Both the position numbers and the translations under genes were made by a program. Shown here piece by piece: positions 35,173-41,369 of a stretch of 64,000 nt of DNA. Under the pieces are notes generated by a model. The model worked only from the letters and a program-made list of their open reading frames with translations, was not told the origin of the DNA and did no database searches. Each line of letters begins with the position of its first letter. The first letter of the stretch is position 1. Origin of the DNA: a virus. The stretch lies in IMG/VR virus record IMGVR_UViG_3300042569_000831, positions 1 through 64,000 of that record. One strand, 5' to 3'.

Positions 35173-35754
35173 TTATTTATTAATGTATGGATTTTCAGTG
35201 GTTAATAAATTATAACAAATTCCGTTTTCATCATTAAATGGATCTATGGCTGTTGTTATATAAACTCCTTTCTCTTTCCGCATAAATTGCGCACATATCC
35301 AATCAGAATTTTCACTATCTCTCACCCATACAATTTGCCCTCTTTCGGGTAATAGTTCTGCTCTTTCTTGGCTGAAACCTTGTAAGGTGTATTCTGTGAA
35401 GGATAATAAAGGGGTTAAACTATCTAAATCATTGTCAAGACCGGCATAAGTATAATAATCGTTATAACCGTTGCATTTATCAAATGCAACCTCAATAGGA
35501 TATTTTGTACTAAAAGATATATCAGTAACTTCACCCCATCCATAGCGAGCATCGTACACTTTATCCCCAACTTTAAATACTGTTTTCATATTATTTACTA
35601 TTTGATAATTTAATGAATCAATTAATTCTTTTTCGGTTACTCCTAATGGAACTCTAACAACTTTATTGTCAAAATCAATAAGACTTCCTATTTCTTTTAT
35701 TATTTCTATCGGGGTAGTGTTAGGGTCTTGTTCAGCTTTTACTTTTATAATCAT
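35173..35754 (-). CDS. Hypothetical protein next to the integrase
   Basis: The 193-residue protein contains VFKVGDKVYDARYGWGEVTDI (outlined, residues ~60-80), a small beta-barrel, SH3-like pattern found in many phage and plasmid proteins. It overlaps the integrase stop by 4 bp. A DNA- or protein-binding accessory role is possible, not shown. Confidence 0.5.
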   Translation of the reverse strand: MIIKVKAEQDPNTTPIEIIKEIGSLIDFDNKVVRVPLGVTEKELIDSLNYQIVNNMKTVFKVGDKVYDARYGWGEVTDISFSTKYPIEVAFDKCNGYNDYYTYAGLDNDLDSLTPLLSFTEYTLQGFSQERAELLPERGQIVWVRDSENSDWICAQFMRKEKGVYITTAIDPFNDENGICYNLLTTENPYINK

Positions 35755-36956
35755 TGTTTAAATATTTTATTGTAATAAGATCCTATTTCACTTTTAAAAT
35801 TACTCTCTACAAATCCAACGTACCGGTTAAAGGAACTTGAATTTGGTTTGTGACCACTTGCAAATCTGACATGCTCGGGGGACACTCCGTTGGAAAGCAT
35901 ACAAGTAATAGCTGTTTTCCTTAACATGTGTGGATGAACCCAATCGTACATTTTTTTTGTTTCAACTACTTTAGATCCATCCGGCTTAGTTATTTTAATG
36001 GATACTTCTTTGTGCATGGCAGGGAACTTGCTGAAATACTTTTTAATGTTTTTTCTGTAATAGCTTTCGTCAGCGTTCAGACTATATACTCCCCCGAACT
36101 CGGAAATATTGCCGGAAATATGGTCTGCCAATACCTTAGGAAGCGGGATGGAAGTGTTGGTTCCGGTCTTCTTATTTTCTTTAATCAAGAATCCATTATT
36201 TATATCCGACTTATCTAGGCTGATTGCATCCGATATTCTAAGCGAAGTAACCATCATAACGCATGACAACTCCCACATAAACCGGTCTTTATTGTTAGTA
36301 TGCAGCGTATTTAATACAAAGTCGTTAACAAATTCTTGATCCAATACTACTATTGGCGGCTCGTTTCTACCCAAACTTTTTATTTTAGGTAAATTCAGGA
36401 ACAACTTTTCTTTGTAGTGGTTAACTATGATAGTTATGTTCTTGATTACGTCAGCTCGTGTGTTAATTTTGTACTCCTTTTCTTGCATCCAACTATCTAA
36501 CCCATTAAAGTATGCGTCAAATCGATCAGAAAGGGCTGATTTAACCCTTAAATCTAGTCCGTCAAGTGTAAAGTCGTTAAGATCAATAGATCCTTTAAAT
36601 GAGGCGTATTCTCGCAAAGTTTTAATAGAAAATCCGTAGGTGCTGATTGATGATGGTTTAATGATGGAGTTGGACTTTGTTCTAATAGTCCCCCGAACTG
36701 CCTCCCTTATATATTTTTCGCAAAGCTCCACTAAGTCGCTGCTGCTTTCGCCTTTGGTTTCTAAGTATCTGTTCTTAATATTAGCAATACCGCCATCAGT
36801 GATAAGCCTCTCTATCTTAAACAGTTCTTCTTTAGCCAAATTCAAGTCCTTGCATCCGGTAGATAGCCGGATAGCTTCTTTGTTGTGGTAAATTCTAGCG
36901 TAATAAACGCCATCACGGGAGTATAGTTTTATATTCATACGTATTGGGGTTGACAC
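35751..36956 (-). CDS. int: Tyrosine recombinase/integrase
   Basis: The 401-residue protein has a SAM-like N-terminal core-binding region and a catalytic domain with the expected residues: Arg in TSLRISDAISLD (~235-246), HPHMLRKT (HxxR, ~340-347), SGHKP (~367) and Tyr in FNRYV (~378). It would integrate the phage or resolve multimers, so the phage is likely temperate. The attP site was not identified. The gene overlaps its neighbours slightly and carries three motif copies (35873, 36091, 36690). Confidence 0.88.
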   Translation of the reverse strand: MSTPIRMNIKLYSRDGVYYARIYHNKEAIRLSTGCKDLNLAKEELFKIERLITDGGIANIKNRYLETKGESSSDLVELCEKYIREAVRGTIRTKSNSIIKPSSISTYGFSIKTLREYASFKGSIDLNDFTLDGLDLRVKSALSDRFDAYFNGLDSWMQEKEYKINTRADVIKNITIIVNHYKEKLFLNLPKIKSLGRNEPPIVVLDQEFVNDFVLNTLHTNNKDRFMWELSCVMMVTSLRISDAISLDKSDINNGFLIKENKKTGTNTSIPLPKVLADHISGNISEFGGVYSLNADESYYRKNIKKYFSKFPAMHKEVSIKITKPDGSKVVETKKMYDWVHPHMLRKTAITCMLSNGVSPEHVRFASGHKPNSSSFNRYVGFVESNFKSEIGSYYNKIFKQ

Positions 36957-37258
36957 TGCTCCATCAACTCTTCAATTGAAAAGTCGATATCTTCGCAGTC
37001 CTTAATGAGTGCCTTTAATTTAAGCAGGTTTTCTTCTGTGAATGCGAACCTATGAGACGAAAAATACTCGTATGGTAAATTATCGTCAGTAAGTTCTATT
37101 TCAGCCAACTGAAAGGCTAGAGTTTTTTTAGTAAATGCTGCATCTAAAAATGCGGTACACGTAAAGATTACATTGTACTTTTTGTTTTCTTCTAGCCATT
37201 TATTTTTAGGTATTTCCTTTGGCCTATTGGCGTTATTTATACAGATAGTTTCTACCAT
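36935..37258 (-). CDS. Hypothetical protein
   Basis: I start at MVETICINNANRPKEIPKNK because the longer form begins inside the upstream terminator hairpin. The ~107-residue product has the phrase NRPKEIPKNKWLEENKKYNVIF, a pattern seen in phage proteins of unknown role in Bacteroidetes. It overlaps the integrase by 22 bp. Confidence 0.55.
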   Translation of the reverse strand: MVETICINNANRPKEIPKNKWLEENKKYNVIFTCTAFLDAAFTKKTLAFQLAEIELTDDNLPYEYFSSHRFAFTEENLLKLKALIKDCEDIDFSIEELMEQCQPQYV

Positions 37259-37284
37259 AAAAAAAACCGGCAATAGTTGCCGGT
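37259..37284 (-). terminator. Intrinsic terminator with motif at its base
   Basis: ACCGGCAA and TTGCCGGT form an 8-bp perfect stem with a 3-nt loop, followed by a T tract on the minus strand. The GTTCGGGGG copy at 37283 begins at the last base pairs of the hairpin. Confidence 0.8.
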
Positions 37285-37292
37285 TCGGGGGA

Positions 37293-37619
37293 TTAAATGT
37301 TATTAATAAGTGTAAGTACCTCTACTAAGTTAGGGTCAGGAGAATCGCTTATTTTTTTAGTAAGAGCTTTGTGTATATCGTAATACATTACATCGCTTCT
37401 CATCCAACTTTCGTGCTGATTTCTGTGGTATATAATGGAGGTATGATCTCTATACTTTAAGAATGCGGCAATCTCTTCAAGAGTAAACCCGTACATTCTA
37501 GTGGAAATATAAATAAATGCCACCTTAACTCTGATATTGTGGCGCTTTCTGCCTTTAATACGGAGTACGTCAATATCAGTTATCTCCTTTATCCAATTTC
37601 TTAATTCTTCTAGCTTCAT
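37293..37619 (-). CDS. DnaA domain IV-like origin-binding protein
   Basis: The 108-residue protein contains KGRKRHNIRVKVAFIYIST, then YGFTLEEIAAFLKYRDHTSIIYHRN. This matches the DnaA C-terminal DNA-binding domain: basic loop, helix-turn-helix and the RDHTT-type signature (here RDHTS) that contacts the DnaA box. No AAA+ domain is present. It may bind an origin, compete with host DnaA, or act as a regulator. It is directly followed by a strong terminator. Confidence 0.7.
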   Translation of the reverse strand: MKLEELRNWIKEITDIDVLRIKGRKRHNIRVKVAFIYISTRMYGFTLEEIAAFLKYRDHTSIIYHRNQHESWMRSDVMYYDIHKALTKKISDSPDPNLVEVLTLINNI

Positions 37620-37779
37620 GTTCTTTAATTAATCTAACTAAACGGTCATTAAGTGCTTCCATGTATATAATCTGCCTATTTATACAAGCCTTGCGGTCTA
37701 CATCATTGGAACTTAACGCCTGATTTAATTCGTTTACAATTTTGTTAAATGTTCGGTTTATTGTTGGGATACTACTCAT
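37576..37779 (-). CDS. Small helical hypothetical protein
   Basis: The 67-residue product is helical with a basic C-terminal half (LIKEHEARRIKKLDKGDN). It overlaps the DnaA-like gene by 44 bp and the upstream gene by 8 bp. Function unknown. Confidence 0.5.
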   Translation of the reverse strand: MSSIPTINRTFNKIVNELNQALSSNDVDRKACINRQIIYMEALNDRLVRLIKEHEARRIKKLDKGDN

Positions 37780-38014
37780 AATACAATGCTATTTTTCCGT
37801 TAGGTAATGGTTCAAATCCCATAATTAAATAGTCTTTATATAAAGATTTCTTTACAAACTCTTGTAAATGCCAACCTACTGCCGATGAATTTTCAACTAC
37901 GCAGTTGGGCTCTTTACCTACAAATCTATCGGGGAAATGATTAAAGCCATTTAGATCGAACCCAAACGGCTTGTTAAGTTCTATGTGCTCAATAACTTTT
38001 TTAAATATACTCAT
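37772..38014 (-). CDS. Small hypothetical protein
   Basis: The 80-residue product contains LNKPFGFDLNGFNHFPDRFVG and is not recognised. It overlaps neighbours by 8 and 4 bp. Confidence 0.5.
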   Translation of the reverse strand: MSIFKKVIEHIELNKPFGFDLNGFNHFPDRFVGKEPNCVVENSSAVGWHLQEFVKKSLYKDYLIMGFEPLPNGKIALYYE

Positions 38015-38214
38015 CTGAATGTAATTTTTTTGTTTAAACGATTAGTGTAGCTTCTGTGTTTGAATTTGATGCAGTCCTGAATGATTGAATGCTTAAGTCC
38101 GGTAAGGCGGGAAGCTTCGCTCATCGTTTCGCATTCTGCAATCAGTTCTTTTTTGTCTATGTCGTAGACCTTGACTTTACGTTTATTAAAGTCGTTTAAT
38201 TCGTGTACTTTCAT
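38011..38214 (-). CDS. NUMOD1-like helix-turn-helix protein
   Basis: The internal start MKVHELNDFNKRKVKVYDID avoids an overlap with the tRNA-like gene. The product has VKVYDIDKKELIAECETMSEASRLTGL, then a helix with CIKFKHRSY, which resembles the NUMOD1 DNA-binding repeat of homing endonucleases. No nuclease domain is attached. It may be a small DNA-binding protein or a remnant. Confidence 0.55.
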   Translation of the reverse strand: MKVHELNDFNKRKVKVYDIDKKELIAECETMSEASRLTGLKHSIIQDCIKFKHRSYTNRLNKKITFR

Positions 38215-38234
38215 GTTGTTTAGGTTTGTTTTAG

Positions 38235-38304
38235 CGACCAATGCCGGAATCGAACCGGCAACTACCCGATACAGTCAGGCGCTTTCCCATTAAGCTAAGT
38301 GGTC
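38235..38304 (-). tRNA. tRNA-like gene with a shortened anticodon loop
   Basis: Acceptor GACCACT/ATTGGTC (one mismatch), D stem GCTT/AAGC, and T arm GCCGG-TTCGATT-CCGGC are clear. The anticodon stem CCTGA/TCGGG encloses only CTGTA (5 nt), so a GTA anticodon would lack positions 37-38. A 4-5 bp alternative with loop ACTGTAT would give TGT but lacks U33. All other lengths are canonical, so this may be a damaged or unusual tRNA. Confidence 0.6.
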
Positions 38305-38320
38305 ATTGCATTTCTGCAAT

Positions 38321-38530
38321 TTAATAAAGATTGGCTAGTGCCTCGTCTTCGGTCTTATAAACTTTAGAAGTGGCGAGAATTGAATTGTCGGACAATTCCT
38401 TTCTAACCGCTCTGAATCCATTTTTAACGGGGTAAACTTCCGTTTTTTGACCTAGGACTTTTTCTGAATTAGCTAGAATTTCACTAGCTAGTAAATGTTG
38501 GTTGTACGGTACTTGATTTAATGCTCTCAT
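38321..38530 (-). CDS. Small hypothetical protein
   Basis: The 69-residue product begins MRALNQVPYNQHLLASEILA and is not recognised. It follows a terminator and precedes the tRNA-like gene, so it starts a short separate segment. Confidence 0.5.
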   Translation of the reverse strand: MRALNQVPYNQHLLASEILANSEKVLGQKTEVYPVKNGFRAVRKELSDNSILATSKVYKTEDEALANLY

Positions 38531-38575
38531 AATATGTGTTTTTTACGAATTTACTAATAATTGTTTTTAAAAGGC

Positions 38576-38603
38576 AAAAAAGAGAGGCAGCCTGAGCCGC
38601 CTC
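38576..38603 (-). terminator. Intrinsic terminator
   Basis: On the minus strand GAGGC.GC and GC.GCCTC pair around TCAG and are followed by TTTTTT. It ends the array of tiny genes that starts near 41.6 kb. Confidence 0.7.
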
Positions 38604-38629
38604 CCTAACCTCAACAACCAAAACTTGTT

Positions 38630-38666
38630 ACTAGTTACGATTGAACGCCACGGCTTGACCGCTAGT
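38630..38666 (-). ncRNA. Three-way-junction RNA, copy 1 (family A)
   Basis: P1 ACTAG/CTAGT, hairpin CGG-TCAAG-CCG, and hairpin GCG-TTCAAT-CGT. This copy lies between the last tiny gene and the terminator, not before a start codon. Confidence 0.6.
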
Positions 38667-38674
38667 ATAGAACT

Positions 38675-38863
38675 TTATATAAGTCCTAAGTCCGACTGCC
38701 TGAAAAGTGATCTTAACTTGCAGTCGTTCATGTATTCCTTTACGTCAATATTAAGTTCCCTTAATATGATTAAAGTCCTACTGTGGTTTGATGGTTTCAC
38801 AAATCTTCTTATAATTCGTCCATCAGGTTTAGCGGATACTACCGCTTTTGTTTTTTTGCGCAT
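38675..38863 (-). CDS. Small basic hypothetical protein
   Basis: I start at MRKKTKAVVSAKPDGRIIRR, which follows a CCTC-ATG leader. A longer form would need a GTG start inside the RNA element at 38891-38935. The 62-residue product is basic (Arg, Lys) and may bind nucleic acid. Function unknown. Confidence 0.5.
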   Translation of the reverse strand: MRKKTKAVVSAKPDGRIIRRFVKPSNHSRTLIILRELNIDVKEYMNDCKLRSLFRQSDLGLI

Positions 38864-38890
38864 GAGGCTTGATTTGAAGATTAAAAAAGG

Positions 38891-38935
38891 AACTGCATGT
38901 GTATCGCTCACAATAACATCTAAATGTTTGCAGTT
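38891..38935 (-). ncRNA. Three-way-junction RNA, copy 2 (family B)
   Basis: P1 AACTGC/GCAGTT, hairpin AACAT-TTAG-ATGTT, and hairpin TGTG-AGCGATA-CACA. The 5' P1 strand overlaps a GTTCGGGGG motif copy (38933). Confidence 0.6.
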
Positions 38936-38942
38936 CGGGGGA

Positions 38943-39014
38943 CTAAATGTTATCAGCTAGTGTACATAGTAACAAGACTAAAATAATAGCAATAACTTTA
39001 AGGGCGTTTTTCAT
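38943..39014 (-). CDS. Tiny membrane peptide (23 aa)
   Basis: The short form MKNALKVIAIILVLLLCTLA plus DNI is a single hydrophobic segment with a basic start, like a membrane peptide or signal. The longer reading through an upstream ATG overlaps another gene, so I prefer this form. The product may sit in the inner membrane. Evidence is topology only. Confidence 0.4.
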   Translation of the reverse strand: MKNALKVIAIILVLLLCTLADNI

Positions 39015-39075
39015 AGTGTAGTATTTTATACCCGATAGGGCATTATTAATAAGGTTTAAGGGGAAACTGTACCCG

Positions 39076-39297
39076 TTAAGGTACATTGAGCATAGCTTCA
39101 ATAGCCCAATGATGAAGCGTATCCCATGTAATACCAATACTTGCATCATGGCTAGATATCATTTTTTCTAGTGCCCATTTAGCCTGATTTTCGCTTAATC
39201 CCCAATCGGAAAAGTCGCTTACAGACCATTTAACCGATTCTTTTTTGTACTGTTCAAATTCAGCTAGTAGCTGTTCGTACTTTTGTTTGTAATCCAT
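39076..39297 (-). CDS. Small helical hypothetical protein
   Basis: The 73-residue protein opens with a coiled-coil helix (MDYKQKYEQLLAEFEQYKKE) and ends hydrophobic. It is preceded by three-way-junction copy 3 and the shared CCTCAAAAC leader. Function unknown. Confidence 0.55.
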   Translation of the reverse strand: MDYKQKYEQLLAEFEQYKKESVKWSVSDFSDWGLSENQAKWALEKMISSHDASIGITWDTLHHWAIEAMLNVP

Positions 39298-39317
39298 GTT
39301 TTGAGGTTTTGATGAGT

Positions 39318-39356
39318 GCCTATTTACAATTGAATGTTACGGCTAAACCGATAGGC
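39318..39356 (-). ncRNA. Three-way-junction RNA, copy 3 (family A)
   Basis: P1 GCCTAT/ATAGGC, hairpin CGG-TTTAG-CCG, and hairpin ACA-TTCAAT-TGT. It is followed by CTCATCAAAACCTCAAAAC and the ATG of the 73-residue gene. Confidence 0.7.
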
Positions 39357-39363
39357 AAGAAAG

Positions 39364-39561
39364 CTAAAAATAAAAATTATCAATATGGATATCGTGACCC
39401 TGCAATCCATATATCAATTCTACAAAATTATTATAGGTATTTTCGCCTATAATGCCGTTGGTGACTATTTTACCGTCCTTAATTTCTACATGCCCAATAC
39501 ATTCTTTATTTTGCCTTATAGACATCAAATGTTGGTCTCTAGTTAAATCTAAATTTTGCAT
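39364..39561 (-). CDS. Small beta-rich hypothetical protein
   Basis: The 65-residue product is beta-rich (ECIGHVEIKDGKIVTNGII) and not recognised. It follows three-way-junction copy 4 and starts at ATG after a CCTCAAACAG leader. Confidence 0.5.
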   Translation of the reverse strand: MQNLDLTRDQHLMSIRQNKECIGHVEIKDGKIVTNGIIGENTYNNFVELIYGLQGHDIHIDNFYF

Positions 39562-39582
39562 CTGTTTGAGGTTTTGATGAGC

Positions 39583-39621
39583 TCCTGAGTGTAATCGAAT
39601 ACCACGGCTAAACCGTCAGGA
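39583..39621 (-). ncRNA. Three-way-junction RNA, copy 4 (family A)
   Basis: P1 TCCTGA/TCAGGA (changed on both strands compared with copy 3), hairpin CGG-TTTAG-CCG, and hairpin GTA-TTCGAT-TAC. Confidence 0.7.
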
Positions 39622-39628
39622 AGTTTTG

Positions 39629-39736
39629 CTATTCAAATATAGCGTTAAATTCTACATCAGTATCGGGCTCCTTAAGTGCATCATTTGCGATTAACACAGA
39701 AATAAAGATAGCGCCTAAAATAATAAAAAATGTCAT
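39629..39736 (-). CDS. Tiny single-pass membrane protein (35 aa)
   Basis: MTFFIILGAIFISVLIANDA is a membrane segment, followed by an acidic tail. The ORF sits between two other tiny genes. There is no three-way-junction copy directly before it, only a CTCAGTCAC leader. Confidence 0.45.
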   Translation of the reverse strand: MTFFIILGAIFISVLIANDALKEPDTDVEFNAIFE

Positions 39737-39756
39737 GTGACTGAGGTTTTAAAGGT

Positions 39757-39954
39757 TTAAAATAAAATTCCGTTTTTATCTAGCTTATTTGCTAATTCTA
39801 ACTTTTCAGGATCGTTTTTTATGGCTCTCATTCTGAAAAACATCATTTTATCTATTACAAATGTGCTTTCTTCTTTTGGGATGCCATACAATCTAACATG
39901 CTCTATTAATTCGAGTACGTTTTTTTTAAAAGTTGACTTTTCTTTTGTAGTCAT
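39757..39954 (-). CDS. Small basic hypothetical protein
   Basis: The 65-residue helical product (MTTKEKSTFKKNVLELIEHV at its start) is basic and not recognised. Copy 5 of the RNA element precedes it with the usual CCTCAAAAAC leader. Confidence 0.55.
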   Translation of the reverse strand: MTTKEKSTFKKNVLELIEHVRLYGIPKEESTFVIDKMMFFRMRAIKNDPEKLELANKLDKNGILF

Positions 39955-39973
39955 GTTTTTGAGGTTTAATGAG

Positions 39974-40014
39974 AGCCTATTCGTAATTGAATACCACGGC
40001 TAAACCGATAGGCT
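39974..40014 (-). ncRNA. Three-way-junction RNA, copy 5 (family A)
   Basis: P1 AGCCTAT/ATAGGCT, hairpin CGG-TTTAG-CCG, and hairpin GTA-TTCAAT-TAC. Confidence 0.7.
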
Positions 40015-40020
40015 AGTTAA

Positions 40021-40305
40021 CTAAATTTTAATCCACGAACCGTTCCATTTTTGCCCGTTTAAATACCACTCGCCCTTTTTTTGGCAGATACTTACATTAG
40101 GGATAGCGTTCAAGCGCTCTTTTGTAGTTCTAGTTTGCCATCCCGCATTAGAGATAAAAATACCTTCGCTGTTTTTTTTGGCGATTAAATTGTTGTGCAG
40201 TCTTAATTCTACACAGTCGGGATAAATACGAACAGTAGTGTTATCCTTAACAAAATTTTGACTGTTCAAAAAAGCGCTAACCGCTTGTTGTGTAATTTGT
40301 TTCAT
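40021..40305 (-). CDS. Hypothetical protein
   Basis: I start at MKQITQQAVSAFLNSQNFVK because it follows the shared CCTCAAAAC leader. The longer form would run into the RNA element. The ~94-residue product has KKGEWYLNGQKWNGSWIKI at the end, beta-rich. Similar small proteins with a C-terminal YLNG..W..W pattern occur in phages. Role unknown. Confidence 0.55.
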   Translation of the reverse strand: MKQITQQAVSAFLNSQNFVKDNTTVRIYPDCVELRLHNNLIAKKNSEGIFISNAGWQTRTTKERLNAIPNVSICQKKGEWYLNGQKWNGSWIKI

Positions 40306-40324
40306 GTTTTGAGGTTTGTTGAGC

Positions 40325-40363
40325 TCCCATTTGCGATCGAACGCCACGGCTTAACCGACGGGA
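40325..40363 (-). ncRNA. Three-way-junction RNA, copy 6 (family A)
   Basis: P1 TCCCGT/ATGGGA, hairpin CGG-TTAAG-CCG, and hairpin GCG-TTCGAT-CGC. Both P1 and the second hairpin differ from copies 3-5 while staying paired. Confidence 0.7.
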
Positions 40364-40370
40364 AAGGGGA

Positions 40371-40715
40371 TTATACGATAGGCGAAGGGATAATTTCAAA
40401 TACTCTTAAGCAAATATTATTAGTGTATAAGGTTTTTTTACCTTGTTTCCATTGCTCAATTTCTGATTCGGTAGCTTCTGAATTATTACCGTCTACCAAA
40501 TTTGAATAATGCAATGAATTTTCTTCGTCAATAATGCAATGATCAAAATTAAAAGAAAAGTACAATTCTTTTTGAAAATAGAGCTCAATTGCTTTTTTTA
40601 CATTTTCAGCTTCTATTTTAGCTTCCTGAATATAACCGTTTGCATGGCCTAATTCGCCCTGATCATAACTATCTACATAAACATCATGGATAGTTTTAAT
40701 TAAAAAATACTTCAT
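40371..40715 (-). CDS. Hypothetical protein
   Basis: The 114-residue product begins MKYFLIKTIHDVYVDSYDQG and has an acidic, mixed composition. It is not recognised. RNA copy 7 precedes it with the shared leader. Confidence 0.55.
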   Translation of the reverse strand: MKYFLIKTIHDVYVDSYDQGELGHANGYIQEAKIEAENVKKAIELYFQKELYFSFNFDHCIIDEENSLHYSNLVDGNNSEATESEIEQWKQGKKTLYTNNICLRVFEIIPSPIV

Positions 40716-40735
40716 GTTTTTGAGGTTTTGATTAG

Positions 40736-40776
40736 AGACTATTCACAATTGAATGTCACGGCTTAACCGATAGTCT
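40736..40776 (-). ncRNA. Three-way-junction RNA, copy 7 (family A)
   Basis: P1 AGACTAT/ATAGTCT, hairpin CGG-TTAAG-CCG, and hairpin ACA-TTCAAT-TGT. Confidence 0.7.
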
Positions 40777-40781
40777 ATTTT

Positions 40782-40913
40782 TTAGCATCCTAGCCCGTCA
40801 CAACTGCAATTTCCATCACATTCAATATGAAGCGGCATATTGCAATAATGTTTATTATAATCAATTGGCAAATTTATTAGCAATATTGCTAATATTAAAA
40901 GTAATTTTTTCAT
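40782..40913 (-). CDS. Small secreted Cys-rich peptide (43 aa)
   Basis: I start at MKKLLLILAILLINLPIDYN, a Sec signal or membrane anchor. The tail ECDGNCSCDGLGC has four Cys residues in 11 positions, with one more Cys upstream. Such small Cys-rich exported peptides could bind metal or form disulfides. The start follows the shared CCTCAAAAAC leader and RNA copy 8. Confidence 0.5.
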   Translation of the reverse strand: MKKLLLILAILLINLPIDYNKHYCNMPLHIECDGNCSCDGLGC

Positions 40914-40934
40914 GTTTTTGAGGTTTTGTTGAGG

Positions 40935-40979
40935 AACTGCCCGTGTATTGATCACGTTAACATCTACATGTTGGCAGCT
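40935..40979 (-). ncRNA. Three-way-junction RNA, copy 8 (family B)
   Basis: P1 AGCTGCC/GGCAGTT, hairpin AACAT-GTAG-ATGTT, and hairpin CGTG-ATCAATA-CACG. A GCTCGGGGG copy (40977) begins in its P1. Confidence 0.6.
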
Positions 40980-40986
40980 CGGGGGA

Positions 40987-41304
40987 TTAATAGTTAATAA
41001 AGTACTCTTCATTATAAGAATACCTTTCACCTACATAAGAGGGATTATAAACAAGATAGCCAACTTCATTAACCTTTATGGCAATTGCATCCTGCTCTAA
41101 GGTAACACATAAACGCTCTACCATAATAATAATGTCCGATAAGTCCCAATTTTCAGTTATTCTACTAACTACAGTTGGTTCAACTGCTTCGCTCCATTGG
41201 CTATGGTCTAGTCTACTTTCAGCTAAAAACATTAAATTCAATATTCTGCTGCATTGCTCGAATGAATACGGGTTGTTATTTAGCCCGATGTTTAGTTGGA
41301 TCAT
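40987..41304 (-). CDS. Hypothetical protein, first gene after the hammerhead
   Basis: The 105-residue product begins MIQLNIGLNNNPYSFEQCSR and contains an acidic helical middle. It is not recognised. Its leader AAACCTCAAAACAAACAAA follows directly from the 3' strand of the hammerhead ribozyme. Confidence 0.55.
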   Translation of the reverse strand: MIQLNIGLNNNPYSFEQCSRILNLMFLAESRLDHSQWSEAVEPTVVSRITENWDLSDIIIMVERLCVTLEQDAIAIKVNEVGYLVYNPSYVGERYSYNEEYFINY

Positions 41305-41316
41305 TTTGTTTGTTTT

Positions 41317-41369
41317 GAGGTTTCGCTATTCTGTAGCTCATCAGTATAGATAACACATCTATAAACCTC
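41317..41369 (-). ncRNA. Hammerhead ribozyme
   Basis: On the minus strand stem III GAGGT/ACCTC, stem I TATAGAT/ATCTATA (loop GTGTT), core CTGATGA, stem II GCTA/TAGC (loop CAGAA) and GAAA are all present in the right order. The conserved core positions C3, U4, G5, A6, U7, G8, A9 and G12-A14 match. Cleavage is predicted after the U17 between stem III and stem I, leaving the gene mRNA with a structured 5'-hydroxyl end. Confidence 0.88.

Noticed and set aside
38864-38911. GTG start for the 38675 gene
   Set aside because: It lies in the second hairpin of an RNA element, while the ATG at 38863 follows the leader wording shared by the array.
39318-39356. Hammerhead on the + strand of the three-way junctions (GATGAG near a stem)
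   Set aside because: The GATGAG word is not conserved among copies and the GAAA part is missing.
38630-40979. CRISPR array or Racr-type CRISPR mimic
   Set aside because: The repeated units are spaced by real genes, differ in their stems by compensatory changes, and lack uniform spacers.
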